NCBI GenBank assembly: GCA_014084085.1
Contig: NPFB01000012.1
Location: forward strand, 149,722-190,501
Source: Hondaea fermentalgiana
Lineage: Eukaryota; Sar; Bigyra; Thraustochytrida; Thraustochytriidae
Length of the DNA: 40,780 nucleotides
Direction of reading: 5' to 3'
The position numbers and the translations under genes are program-made. Positions within the stretch are counted from its first letter, which is position 1; the number at the start of each line of letters is the position of its first letter. Shown here in pieces: positions 9,381 to 18,237 of this stretch. The notes beneath the pieces are model-generated. The model did not search any database, was not told the DNA's origin, and saw only the letters and a program-made list of their open reading frames with translations.

Positions 9381-11126
9381 ATGAGCACAAGTCTAGACAA
9401 CTTCTTGGAGAGCGACAAGCCAATCGACTCGCCACGATCGCTCGAAGCATGTCTCCGTCAGGGTATCGATCCCGTCGAGCTGCGGCCAACGAGACTCGCG
9501 GACTTTCTTGAAGGTGGCAAGGTTCCCAAAAAGGTCGCAAAGCTCAAACACGAGCACGTCGAGAAGAGGCGGCAGCAGAAGCTAGAGGTCGTTCGCGAAG
9601 AACGCGACAAAATCAGTGCCTTTCTCGCATCGCTCAGCGTGGAATGTGAAGATGAGACCGAGGAGGCCAAGTCGTCTGAAGCGGGTCCCGGTGAAGCTGT
9701 AACGAGTGCAACCAAGGCTGCCGAGGCTCTTTCGCCCAAGGAAAAGGCCGAACTCGCGGCTCGCATTTTCAGTCCGCGTTCACCATTGCGGGCACTTGCC
9801 TTGGACGCCAAGGGCGCCAAGAAAAAGACGAGGGGAGCTGGCAAATCCAGCGCAGAACCTTTGCCCATTCCTGGTGGCGCAGACGTGGAAGCCCAACTCG
9901 AGCGTGAGCGCATGCGCCTCGAAAAACTCAAGCACAAGCAAGAAGAGGAGATCAAGCAAATGGTCGAGTACGAACTCAACATGCAGCGTCAGGCAATGGA
10001 AAAGCAAAAGCGAGAAGATGAGGCCCGACGACGACAAGAACTCCGGCAGCGCGAGATTGAAGAGCGGAGGCTCGCCGCCATCGAAAAGAAGCGCGAAATC
10101 GAGCTCCAGCGCAAACGTCAGGAAGAAGAGGACGAGCGCAAGCGCGCCGAAGCCGAGCGTGCCGCCTTTCGCGAGGCCGAGCGTATGAAAAAATTGCGCG
10201 CAAAGCAGGAAAAGCAGCGCCTCAAAGAGGTGCGCGAAAAGGAAAAGGAGAAAATCCGCAAAAAGGAAGAGTTCGAGCAGCAGACGCGCAGCATTCTCGA
10301 GGAACAGGAACGGCGCAATCATCAGCGGCTGCTCAAGATGCAAGATGACGACCGCCGACGCCAAGAGGTGCTTCGCAAGCAAAGAGAAATGGCGCGCCGC
10401 GAGGCGGAGCGCTTGCGCAAGGCCCAAGAGGACAAAATGCGCCGGGCCAGGGAGGCCTCGGAGCGCCACGAAGCCAAAAAGCGCCAAGACTTTAACCGCA
10501 AGCAAAAACTCGAAATGCAGCGCAAGCGCGAACGGGAACGCAAGGCTGCCATCGAAGCCAACGAGCTTCGCAAGCAGCGCGACGAGATTGAAGCGAGACG
10601 GCGAAAGGCAGCCATGGACTGCAAATCAAATGTCCACAATAACGCCGAAGACATTCTCTCGCGAATGCGCGCGCACGAACAAAAGATGGCAGAAATCGAA
10701 AAGCAACGTCACGAAGAGTATCTACTTCGCAAGGCCGAAGAAGAAATGCGAAAGCAGGACAAGCTCGACAACATTGAGCGCATCAAGCGGATCGAAGAAT
10801 TCAAGCGACTGCAAATTATTGAGAAAATCGAGACGAACGAGGAGCGCGCTAAGCGGATGGAAGAACAGCGGCGCCAGCTCGTGCGCAAGCGTCTCGAGGC
10901 GCAGCAAGAGGCTCGACTGCGCAAGTTCAGGCTTAACCAGACGATGGAGCGAGTGCGCGCTACCAAATCATATGGCGCGCTCGGAGATCTTGACAAGATC
11001 CTCGACCCCTCGGCTGGCTCATCTGCGGGCTTTAAGAAGAAGAAGAAACGGAAGAACTCCAACAAGAAAACGTCTTCGGCCGGAGCTGTCATATCCTCAT
11101 CACAGTCTGCCTCCGCTCTTCCTTGA
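9381..11126 (+). CDS. Highly charged coiled-coil protein, unknown function
   Basis: 581 residues from the ATG at 9381 (context GTCAAGATGAGC). The N-terminal ~90 residues contain a non-repetitive, possibly conserved segment (SLEACLRQGIDPVEL, then DFLEGGKVPKKVAKLKHEHV), which may be the functional head. Residues about 170-530 are an almost unbroken run of Glu, Arg, Lys and Gln with few helix breakers: a long coiled coil or ER/K single alpha helix of about 350 residues. The tail is KKKKKRKNSNKK followed by Ser/Ala, a possible nuclear or microtubule-binding signal. Similar charged proteins are common in basal bodies and cilia of protists, and the divergent neighbour carries SHIPPO motifs, so a cytoskeletal role is plausible but not shown. 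Such sequences produce misleading similarity to myosin, caldesmon or trichohyalin. Confidence 0.8.
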   Translation: MSTSLDNFLESDKPIDSPRSLEACLRQGIDPVELRPTRLADFLEGGKVPKKVAKLKHEHVEKRRQQKLEVVREERDKISAFLASLSVECEDETEEAKSSEAGPGEAVTSATKAAEALSPKEKAELAARIFSPRSPLRALALDAKGAKKKTRGAGKSSAEPLPIPGGADVEAQLERERMRLEKLKHKQEEEIKQMVEYELNMQRQAMEKQKREDEARRRQELRQREIEERRLAAIEKKREIELQRKRQEEEDERKRAEAERAAFREAERMKKLRAKQEKQRLKEVREKEKEKIRKKEEFEQQTRSILEEQERRNHQRLLKMQDDDRRRQEVLRKQREMARREAERLRKAQEDKMRRAREASERHEAKKRQDFNRKQKLEMQRKRERERKAAIEANELRKQRDEIEARRRKAAMDCKSNVHNNAEDILSRMRAHEQKMAEIEKQRHEEYLLRKAEEEMRKQDKLDNIERIKRIEEFKRLQIIEKIETNEERAKRMEEQRRQLVRKRLEAQQEARLRKFRLNQTMERVRATKSYGALGDLDKILDPSAGSSAGFKKKKKRKNSNKKTSSAGAVISSSQSASALP

Positions 11127-11371
11127 GGATCAAGAGGAGCTCGTGGCAATGGCCTTTGTCTCATTTCCCTACTCCTGCCGATAAACATAAAAGCAGAAAA
11201 ACATTCGGACATGTTTGTTTCTTGATGCATTTGCTTCCTGTTCTCGCTTGATCACTACATTGATAAAATCCAATACAATTGTTTCGGCTTTTCATCGAGA
11301 TGATCAGGTTCACAAAGACATTCTCGCGTGAATTCGCGTCAGTTACGTTGTTTGATGTATATATATATCAC

Positions 11372-13501
11372 TCACAGACCCTCCAGATATTGTTCGAGCT
11401 CGGCAAGATCTGGATCCTCTTCGGCGCCGCCCTTCGACGATGCTGCCTTGAGGTTGTCACCGCCATCTTCATCTTCGTCATTCCCTTCCTCGATGCCAAG
11501 GTCGCGTTCCAGGGCGTCTAAGTCGTCGTCGTCATCATCATCGCCGTCGTTGCCCTTTTCTCCGTTCGCAGCAGTGGCATCGACGTCCATATCCGAAGAA
11601 GAAGAAGCCTTGCGAAGTTCCGTGCTATCATGCTTCACTTCCGCGTCAGTCTTGACATCGCTCTCCGGATCCTGGCTCTCTGTCGTCGACGTTGCGCCCG
11701 TGAGCTCGGGTGATGCGGATGGCTCCTTGGTTGGTGCAAGAGCAGGTGCAGCCAGAGGTGCGGAAGATGGTGGCTTGGGGGAACTGTCGCCAATGAGGCT
11801 GCTAAAGAGAGCCGACGTCGAGTCCGCAGATCCTCTGCGATCATCGCGAGCAGGTTCGTCAAAGTCATCCTCATCATCCAGCAAGCTGAACTCCACAACC
11901 TGATCAGGTTTTTTGACATCGCTGCCAGAGCCAGCAGCCCCAGATGCAGTCTGCGCGCCCTCGGGCGGGGCACCTGCATTATTTGCACCTTGGTTCGTGC
12001 CAAGATCGAGGGCCTTGGAAGCGTTGAGAAGGCGGTCTTGCTCAGAGTCACTGCGCTGACGCGCCTGCTGCTTTTTGCGCGCGATCTCGTCCCAAAAGGC
12101 TGCCTTCGAGGAGAGCGTTGCGTCGAACATGGCATCGGCTGACTCCTCCGCAGCAGCCTTATCCTGCGCAGGCTCGAACTCGAGCTCAACGTGAAAGTTT
12201 GCAGGAATGCGTTCGTCGACGCTGGCGCCGTCCAGGTCGGCCTTGGAGAGACGCAAGGTCCCCGTCGGCACGTAGCCCGTGTGAAAGCCGTAGCGAAAGA
12301 TAGAGACGGGCTTGCCCGTCGACGTGTCAATGTGTCGAAGACGCAAGAGGATGTCGCCATCAACAAAGCAGTCAACGTCCATGTCGAAGCCCTCCGTCTT
12401 GCTTGCAGGGTAAACTCGCGTCCCTCCCTCGGCCTGCTCATCAGCCCAGGCCGTAGTGAAGAGGAGCTTGCCATTCTTGAAGACCTGGAGATACGGCTTG
12501 CACCCGCCTTGCGAGGGCATATCGGCAAGCTTGCGATCCGCCGAGGACATCATGTTTGGAACCACGGAGGCAATGAGGCGCTTGAGATTGAGGGGCTCGG
12601 AGCGCGGGCGAATCCCCTCCATGATCTCGTGGAACATGTCAATGTAGCGAAGTTGCGTGGGAACTATTGCGAGCGCCATTTCCGCCCTTCGGCGCTTGAG
12701 CACAAAGGCGAGCGCCTCTCGCGCACTGGCGGCGCGGCCGACCCACTCCAGGAGACACGCGCACACTGCAGCACTGCGTCCACGCCCCGTCATACAATGG
12801 ATGACAACGACGTTGGACGCCTCCGACTTGAGCCACGACTCCATGGCCATGCACAAGTTGAACAGCATTCCGATCGGTGGCGCAGGGTACCCTGGAAATT
12901 TAGTGTCCACGACCTGGCCATTGTAAAAGCTGTAGTCGTACGTCCGTTCGCTAATGTTCCAGATCATGTAGTCGTTGCCATGTCGCTTGTTGAGGAAGTT
13001 GGCAACGGAATTGGCTGTTCCGCCGCGCTGCGGGCCCGCGGGGTAGCCCATAACCACTACCCGCTCAGTGATGTAGGTCAGGTCGTACTCGGCAAAGTGC
13101 ATTTCATCCGCGGCGATCGCCTCTTCGGCGGCAGCCTGCAGAGAGTCAAGATCGAAGACACCGCGTACTTTGCCAAGAAATCCGCTTGCCATGCTCGACG
13201 CGACATCGGCTCCGGCAGACAGTGACGAGGACATATTCGCCTTGGCCTGCTGACCCGGTTGCTCCTCATCTTTTGGCTGCTCCTGCGCCGAAGAGGACGC
13301 AGATCCTCGCAGGGATGCAAAGGTGGACGATGGCGCTGCGACATTGACGTCCTTGACGGCCTCTTGCACGCTAGAATTGACTGCCTGCACGCCAGAGTTG
13401 ACCGCTTGCATGCCAGAGTTTACCGTGTTCTTGAACTCGTCCAGCGTCGGCATCTTGAGTCGCGCCGACGACGCTTTGAGGTTCGAAAAGGACCAGCTCA
13501 T
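11372..13501 (-). CDS. Auxilin/GAK-type PTEN-C2 domain protein with CX5R signature
   Basis: 709 residues from the ATG at 13501 (context GAAAAGATGAGC). Order: N-terminal ~115 residues with a heptad-like VNSGMQAVNSGVQAVNSSVQ repeat; PTP/dual-specificity domain (about 135-300); C2 domain (about 330-445) with YLQVF and FHTGYVP, resembling the C2 of auxilin and cyclin-G-associated kinase; then an acidic Ser/Asp/Glu-rich tail to the end. The signature loop is HCMTGRGRSA with Cys236 and Arg242, so the CX5R needed for phosphate transfer is present, whereas auxilin and GAK have lost the Arg. The usual general-acid Asp of the WPD-like loop is not obvious (FPGYPAPP). There is no kinase or J domain. It may be a phosphoinositide phosphatase or a lipid-binding module in clathrin/vesicle traffic; the role is inferred. 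A divergent uncertain locus follows upstream. Confidence 0.88.
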   Translation of the reverse strand: MSWSFSNLKASSARLKMPTLDEFKNTVNSGMQAVNSGVQAVNSSVQEAVKDVNVAAPSSTFASLRGSASSSAQEQPKDEEQPGQQAKANMSSSLSAGADVASSMASGFLGKVRGVFDLDSLQAAAEEAIAADEMHFAEYDLTYITERVVVMGYPAGPQRGGTANSVANFLNKRHGNDYMIWNISERTYDYSFYNGQVVDTKFPGYPAPPIGMLFNLCMAMESWLKSEASNVVVIHCMTGRGRSAAVCACLLEWVGRAASAREALAFVLKRRRAEMALAIVPTQLRYIDMFHEIMEGIRPRSEPLNLKRLIASVVPNMMSSADRKLADMPSQGGCKPYLQVFKNGKLLFTTAWADEQAEGGTRVYPASKTEGFDMDVDCFVDGDILLRLRHIDTSTGKPVSIFRYGFHTGYVPTGTLRLSKADLDGASVDERIPANFHVELEFEPAQDKAAAEESADAMFDATLSSKAAFWDEIARKKQQARQRSDSEQDRLLNASKALDLGTNQGANNAGAPPEGAQTASGAAGSGSDVKKPDQVVEFSLLDDEDDFDEPARDDRRGSADSTSALFSSLIGDSSPKPPSSAPLAAPALAPTKEPSASPELTGATSTTESQDPESDVKTDAEVKHDSTELRKASSSSDMDVDATAANGEKGNDGDDDDDDDLDALERDLGIEEGNDEDEDGGDNLKAASSKGGAEEDPDLAELEQYLEGL

Positions 13502-14556
13502 CTTTTCCTGCCTAGATACGCGCCTGCTGCGGCCCGCCACGCGGCTTCAGGTCGAGCGTCCTCGCTGGCGCGCAGCCACGCTGGCTGGCCGACGTCTCTT
13601 TGGCCCTCGGCTCCTTGCACAGTGAATTCTGGACACGGGTCGGCTGCTTCGGGACGCCGGCAGGACGCGCCGCAGGGGTCGGGTGGAGGAGGCGGACACC
13701 GTGCACGGGCGCGAGCTGTGGCCGAGCCCTGGTCGCGAGGTGCCTTCCTCGCAAGGCCTGGGCGCTGGGCTTTGCTTTGAATGAAGAGGGGTTGAAATTC
13801 GATTATCATGACAACTTGGAGAAAATTCGGACACCTAATTTGATGCGCTACAGGACACTAAATTCGCGGCTGAGGCCCAAGGACAGAGACATCGACGATG
13901 ATTTGGACCTTGTACCGGGAAACTCTGTGGTCCACATAGATGGCGAGCTCCTATTGAGGAAATGGATTGTGAGCGTGCAAAGAAAGCATCGGCTGATGGC
14001 TCGAAGGAAAAGAGAAAGGTCGTGTTTTGTGAGATGCTGGATTGCATTCAAGGAAGCGGAAAAGCATTTCGTTGACGCAAACGCAGAAGGGGAAGTCGCT
14101 CCTCTTGCAGGTGAACTTTATGCAAAAAGTACGTAGCTGTGTTGTAAAAGTTGAGCACGAAATTTCTTGGTAGTCGAGCGCGAAATTTCTTGCAGATAGA
14201 TGTCCAGGATCTAGTCGCTTGCGGCAGAAATTTCGAATTCAGGTTTTGCGTTGTGCACACACCATCGATGAACGCGGTAACCGCGCGGGTGTTAGTATCT
14301 ATCTATTACTTACGCTAAGACTTGGTGGTTGAGCCGGGTCACAGCAAATCAGCAAAAGCTTATTCCGGCAAGCGAGCGAGAGCGCGCGAGCGACATCGGC
14401 AGCCAAGCCAGCTGGGGATCGAGCCAGCCAGCCAGCTAGCCAGACCCCAGACAGAAGAACTGCGAAACAAAGGATCTCCAGCGCGGGCTACGCGAGGGAG
14501 ACCGTGACCTTTCTTCTTCCTTTTTTGGGGGGGAGGGGTTGGTTGACAAGCAAAAG
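13502..14556. other. Divergent intergenic region, part of it possibly coding
   Basis: The left half is GC-rich promoter-like DNA next to the auxilin-type gene. From about 13790 the base composition falls and a + strand frame stays open (see the separate low-confidence entry). A 17-bp motif GAGCrCGAAATTTCTTG occurs twice at 23-bp spacing (14153-14169 and 14176-14192). Near 14414-14440 are CAGC/AGCC units, and a G run lies at 14527-14538 just before the next gene. Confidence 0.55.
13843..14136 (+). CDS. Uncertain small gene, possibly spliced
   Basis: A + strand frame is open from about 13600 to 14136; its first ATG after the base composition falls is at 13843, giving 97 residues with basic and acidic clusters and no recognised domain. 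Its codons are not C/G-ending, unlike most genes here. Just before the TAG there is a GTACGT (14129), the same donor form used by two well-supported introns in this window, and a good acceptor TTTCTTGCAG ends at 14195. Splicing these gives a frame open to about 14334. It could be a small gene, the 5' exon of something larger, or chance. Confidence 0.25.
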   Translation: MRYRTLNSRLRPKDRDIDDDLDLVPGNSVVHIDGELLLRKWIVSVQRKHRLMARRKRERSCFVRCWIAFKEAEKHFVDANAEGEVAPLAGELYAKST

Positions 14557-15318
14557 ATGTCGCCTCCGTCCGTGCTGCCAGAGAACTACAGGACCTTCGA
14601 CGAGAATGCCAAGAAGCTCAGCGGTGCTTCGCAGCAGCACGAGCGCGTGGTGAACGTGGAAAAATTGTGGAAAGGTGAGTATCCGCTATGGACTGACGGT
14701 AAACATGTGATGACAGAGAGGTTGAATGTGAAACCGGTCTCGCCAGTTCGAGAACGAGGCCTTCGCATGTACGAGGTACGAAAGCCAGAAGAGATTCCGA
14801 CTCGACTGGGCTGGAAGCTACCCGATTGGAGAGAGGAAAACCGTGTAAGTTTGCCAGCGAAAAACCGAATCCGCGAAATGAAGAGTGCCTCAGTTGGAGA
14901 ATCAATGGCGTTAAGCAGGAATACCTTTGTGGGACGAGCGTACCGGCCCGGGCGCCGGTATCGGACGGGGAGTCCGGTCGAGCCAAGGGAGTCTCTTAGT
15001 CTGCGTTCGCATGCAAGTGGCAGGGTATCCTCTCAGTTTGAAGATCCGGACACGTTTCGACTGAAAAGTTCTCGGGACGAAAAGAGGGAGTTCAATCCTC
15101 CGCCGCCACCTCAACCTCAAGCCTTTGTGCCGAAGTCTTCTTCGCTTTATCACACTGTCAAGGAAGAGACTGCCTTGCAAAAGACCAAGTTTGCCGGAGC
15201 TCAAACATCACGCACCTCACGCGATCTTATTGATGTCACACGCTGGCTCTGCGCATCGGGTCGCGCTTTGCGTCATCATCGTGAAGTTGGGTCCGCGAGA
15301 CTTGAGCTTGTCGCTTAG
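14557..15318 (+). CDS. Unknown 253-aa protein with a possible 42-nt optional intron
   Basis: 253 residues from the ATG at 14557 to a TAG. I recognise no family. The chain is hydrophilic, rich in Arg, Ser and Glu, with a polyproline stretch (FNPPPPPQPQ, near residues 181-190) that could bind SH3- or WW-type domains. Near residues 64-95 there are several Pro-Val and Trp-containing segments (KPVSPVRERG, RLGWKLPDW) that look like conserved short motifs. Bases 14675-14716 (GTGAGT ... GATGACAG) have good splice borders and are exactly 42 nt without a stop, so the protein may exist in two forms 14 residues apart. Codon use is less GC-biased than in neighbours. It is convergent with the Na+/H+ exchanger gene, 269 bp away. 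Confidence 0.6.
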   Translation: MSPPSVLPENYRTFDENAKKLSGASQQHERVVNVEKLWKGEYPLWTDGKHVMTERLNVKPVSPVRERGLRMYEVRKPEEIPTRLGWKLPDWREENRVSLPAKNRIREMKSASVGESMALSRNTFVGRAYRPGRRYRTGSPVEPRESLSLRSHASGRVSSQFEDPDTFRLKSSRDEKREFNPPPPPQPQAFVPKSSSLYHTVKEETALQKTKFAGAQTSRTSRDLIDVTRWLCASGRALRHHREVGSARLELVA

Positions 15319-15587
15319 ATCATCGGATCGAAAACAAGGTCAACGCGTGCGTGCATGTGAAGCGTGCTTCTCATCATCATCTTTATCTTTTTCTTTACAA
15401 AATATTGATGTCATCATGTACTTTCTACCACTCTTTCCTTTCCATGTAATTCATTCGCGTGAACCTGATTTTCATGCCAGAAAACAGGGACCTAGGCGAA
15501 GAGAGGAAAGAGGACTCGCGCTCGAGTCAAAACAGAAGTAGAAGAACTCGTCATACTCGCAAGAGTTTGACTGCCAGCGCAACGACC

Positions 15588-18065
15588 TCACGACCTGTAC
15601 CAGTGAGAGCCGGCAAGGTCGTTGATTACTCGAGACTCGAGATTGCGAATATCTTGCTGACTGTGGCGCGTGCGTGGTGCAGTAATAATTTCAGATTCAG
15701 ATGGCCCGTTTGTGATGGCTAACTCGACGTCTTCGGCACTGGCCTTGCTCTGGATTACCTTGTGCGGGGTAAGTGCGGGAAAGGGATAAAAGTCAGGGTT
15801 GCGCGCAAAGTCGCCCGAGGGAGGATACACGGGATCAGCCTTGAGCGGCAGGTTGAGAGGCTTGCACTTTGCCGACAGGTGCTCCGCCAGCTCGAGTAAG
15901 GGATGCAACTCGCTATGCTCGAGCAGACCAAGATCTGCGAGTCGCGTTGCCCGATCGAGAAGGTCCCACTCGATGGCTGTGGCAAGCTGCACCGCCTTGA
16001 TGTGCTGTAAGATGACGGGATGGCGATGGCGAACGAGCGTGAGAAATTTGGCAGGCGCACGGCAGTCTTGTAAGGACTCTTGCACGAGCGCAGCGCGGTG
16101 TTGGCCAAGCGTATTAGCCTCGCTCCGCAAAGCATCAATCGCCGCGCGAGCGTCTTCGTGCGCCCTCAAGTATGCAAAGGCAATATAAGCCATGAGCGTC
16201 AGTGCGTACGTGGACGCCTTGCCGAGCGTTTGCGGCGGGTCCGGGTGATCAGCAAGATCGCGCATCAGAAAGGACTCGTCCGATGCATTCTTGGCGTGAA
16301 GAAATCTGCGAAGGGGCTCGTCCGCAATAAATCGAATAAAGAAGCGAACAAGAGGCTGACGCAAGACGGCATGCCACTGTCCAATTTCCGAATCCTTTTT
16401 ATCGAGCTCAACGTCGATGGATTGCATGACGAGAAACCACGCACTGCGCGGGATGACTCCTCGGCCAAGCAAATGATCAAAGGTGACCGATTGTGCGAGA
16501 AGAAAGTGTCGACGCTTGGCAGCCATGGTCTCGAGCTCGTCGAGGGCCACACCGTCCTCGGTGGTGGTCGTGGACACGGGACTGGGTCCCGTTACGGAGG
16601 GCGTTTGTTCTTGGGTGGATCCCTTGTGCGTCGGAGCGACCGGATCGACGGGTTCGTGCACGCCAGCAAAGGCGGTATGAACTTGCGTGTCGGTGGCGCC
16701 GGCAAAAGCGAGTGAGCGCGAAGCCACTTCGCGAAAATCGGTGTTGAGCTCGGCCAGAATGCGACGGTCTGCGGCACGCTGAAGGTTAAAGTACTTGACC
16801 AGAGGACCACTCGTGGTTGCGTTGACCAGCAACGTAAGCATGACGATGCCGCCCATGTAGAAGGTGGCCTGTTCGCCAACACGGTACGAGACGCCTTCCG
16901 AGGCGCGGATTTGGAAGGATAGCGTGAGACCAACGGCGCCGCGCAGACCACCCCAAACCGTGACGGTGGCCTCGGGAAGGGTAAAGCCATAGCCGAGGCG
17001 CACCAGAGCAGGATAGAGCAGCATAATGGCGATGCCACGAATCACCATGAGAAGCGCGTAGAGCAAAAACAGGTAGCCCCAATCGGAGCCCTTGATCGCG
17101 CCGGATAGCAGATCGTCTGCAATGTAAAGGCCGGCGATGACAAAGAGGAGCGAATTGGCAAAGAACTCAGCCTGGTTCCAAAAATGCTCCATACGCTCTG
17201 CCACAGCGCCCACAATGGTGGCGCGACCCCAGGCGTTGGTGATGAGCCCGAGGGGGACGAGGGCCAACACACCACTCATTTCGGTGACGAGGGCCGACGC
17301 AAAACAGAGGTACGGAATGGCAAAGGTAAGCGCAACGAGGGGTGTCGGATTCTCCTTGAGAAGGGGGAAGATGCACATCATGGCAAGTCCAAAGGCCGTG
17401 CCGAGTGCCAAAGATCCGAGGGTCTCCTGAAAGGAAAAGGCAACGATGTCGCCCGCTGAGTACGGCATGCCCGCCTGGAGATTGAGGAATAGTGTGACGA
17501 CTACAATGGCTGAGCCGTCGTTGAGCACGCTCTCACCGGCAATGAGCGTGGACAAATGTTTAGACGCATTCAACGAGTGCAAGACAGCCAAGACTGCGAC
17601 TGGGTCTGTGGCGCTAAGCATGCCGCCAAAGGCGAGCGACTCGAACCACTCCCAGGAGTTCGGAAGAATGTACACTGGAAAGAGCGCGGTGAGACACATG
17701 GAGATGAGCACGCCAGGGAAGGCGAGAAGAATGGCTTGTATGCTCACGTTGAAGAAGACGTGCACGTTCATTTTGAAGAGCTCGCTAAAGATTAGCGGTG
17801 GGAGGAAGAGAAGCTGAATTCCTTCGGGGTCGATCTCTAGCGCCGACACGAGTGAGTCTGGGTCGTCGTTGTCTCGAACTCGGCTAAAGTGCAAGCCAAA
17901 GAGACCGCCGACAAGGCCGATGAGCAGCACGAGCACGCTCTGCGGGAACATGGCGAGGATCTTCGGTGGCAAGGCCTCGACGAGCCCCGCGACGCACAGG
18001 CTCAGGCCAATGAGCACGACGATGGCCACGACCTGGCCCTCGACGGCTTCATCGGACTCGCTCAT
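15588..18065 (-). CDS. Na+/H+ exchanger, CPA1 family, SOS1/NHE-like
   Basis: 825 residues from an ATG to a TGA. These exchangers extrude or sequester Na+ against H+ for pH and salt balance. About 12-13 hydrophobic segments fill residues 10-440. Diagnostic motifs: LFLPPLIF (86-93), the drug-binding helix of NHE proteins; ATDPVAV (152-158); GESVLNDG (177-184), whose Asn-Asp pair marks electroneutral CPA1 exchangers; HFWNQAEFFANSLLFV (294-309); and VTVWGGLRGAVGL (368-380). The last four most resemble the plant/protist SOS1 branch. Residues about 440-825 are a hydrophilic, partly helical cytoplasmic domain. I see no clear cyclic-nucleotide-binding domain, though a diverged one cannot be excluded. 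The 5' side holds an (AAGC)n repeat 50-85 bp upstream of the ATG (GCTT on the sense strand). It could act at the plasma membrane or an endosomal/vacuolar membrane. Confidence 0.93.
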   Translation of the reverse strand: MSESDEAVEGQVVAIVVLIGLSLCVAGLVEALPPKILAMFPQSVLVLLIGLVGGLFGLHFSRVRDNDDPDSLVSALEIDPEGIQLLFLPPLIFSELFKMNVHVFFNVSIQAILLAFPGVLISMCLTALFPVYILPNSWEWFESLAFGGMLSATDPVAVLAVLHSLNASKHLSTLIAGESVLNDGSAIVVVTLFLNLQAGMPYSAGDIVAFSFQETLGSLALGTAFGLAMMCIFPLLKENPTPLVALTFAIPYLCFASALVTEMSGVLALVPLGLITNAWGRATIVGAVAERMEHFWNQAEFFANSLLFVIAGLYIADDLLSGAIKGSDWGYLFLLYALLMVIRGIAIMLLYPALVRLGYGFTLPEATVTVWGGLRGAVGLTLSFQIRASEGVSYRVGEQATFYMGGIVMLTLLVNATTSGPLVKYFNLQRAADRRILAELNTDFREVASRSLAFAGATDTQVHTAFAGVHEPVDPVAPTHKGSTQEQTPSVTGPSPVSTTTTEDGVALDELETMAAKRRHFLLAQSVTFDHLLGRGVIPRSAWFLVMQSIDVELDKKDSEIGQWHAVLRQPLVRFFIRFIADEPLRRFLHAKNASDESFLMRDLADHPDPPQTLGKASTYALTLMAYIAFAYLRAHEDARAAIDALRSEANTLGQHRAALVQESLQDCRAPAKFLTLVRHRHPVILQHIKAVQLATAIEWDLLDRATRLADLGLLEHSELHPLLELAEHLSAKCKPLNLPLKADPVYPPSGDFARNPDFYPFPALTPHKVIQSKASAEDVELAITNGPSESEIITAPRTRHSQQDIRNLESRVINDLAGSHWYRS

Positions 18066-18114
18066 CTTCGCCGTTCACTTCGTCCCTCCACTTCCTCGTT
18101 TGGCTCACAGGCAA

Positions 18115-18115
18115 T

Positions 18116-18148
<33 letters not shown>

Positions 18149-18150
18149 GA
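18115..18150. repeat. (AAGC)n repeat upstream of the Na+/H+ exchanger
   Basis: Nearly perfect AAGC units 50-85 bp before the ATG; on the sense strand of the gene it reads (GCTT)n, the same as the repeat before Rpt6. Confidence 0.92.
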
Positions 18151-18193
18151 GCGCCAAGCCCGCACGCACGCGGTTGGGTCTTGGTTCTCGACG

Positions 18194-18237
18194 CTCGTCT
18201 CGTCTCGTCTCGCCTCGCCTCGTCTCGTCTCGTCTCG
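18194..18237. repeat. (TCTCG)n pentanucleotide repeat
   Basis: About eight TCTCG units with two GCCTC variants, in the upstream region of the Na+/H+ exchanger. Confidence 0.9.

Noticed and set aside
12191..13225. 344-codon plus-strand frame opposite the auxilin-type gene
   Set aside because: It is the antisense shadow of a strongly supported coding region and has no domain.
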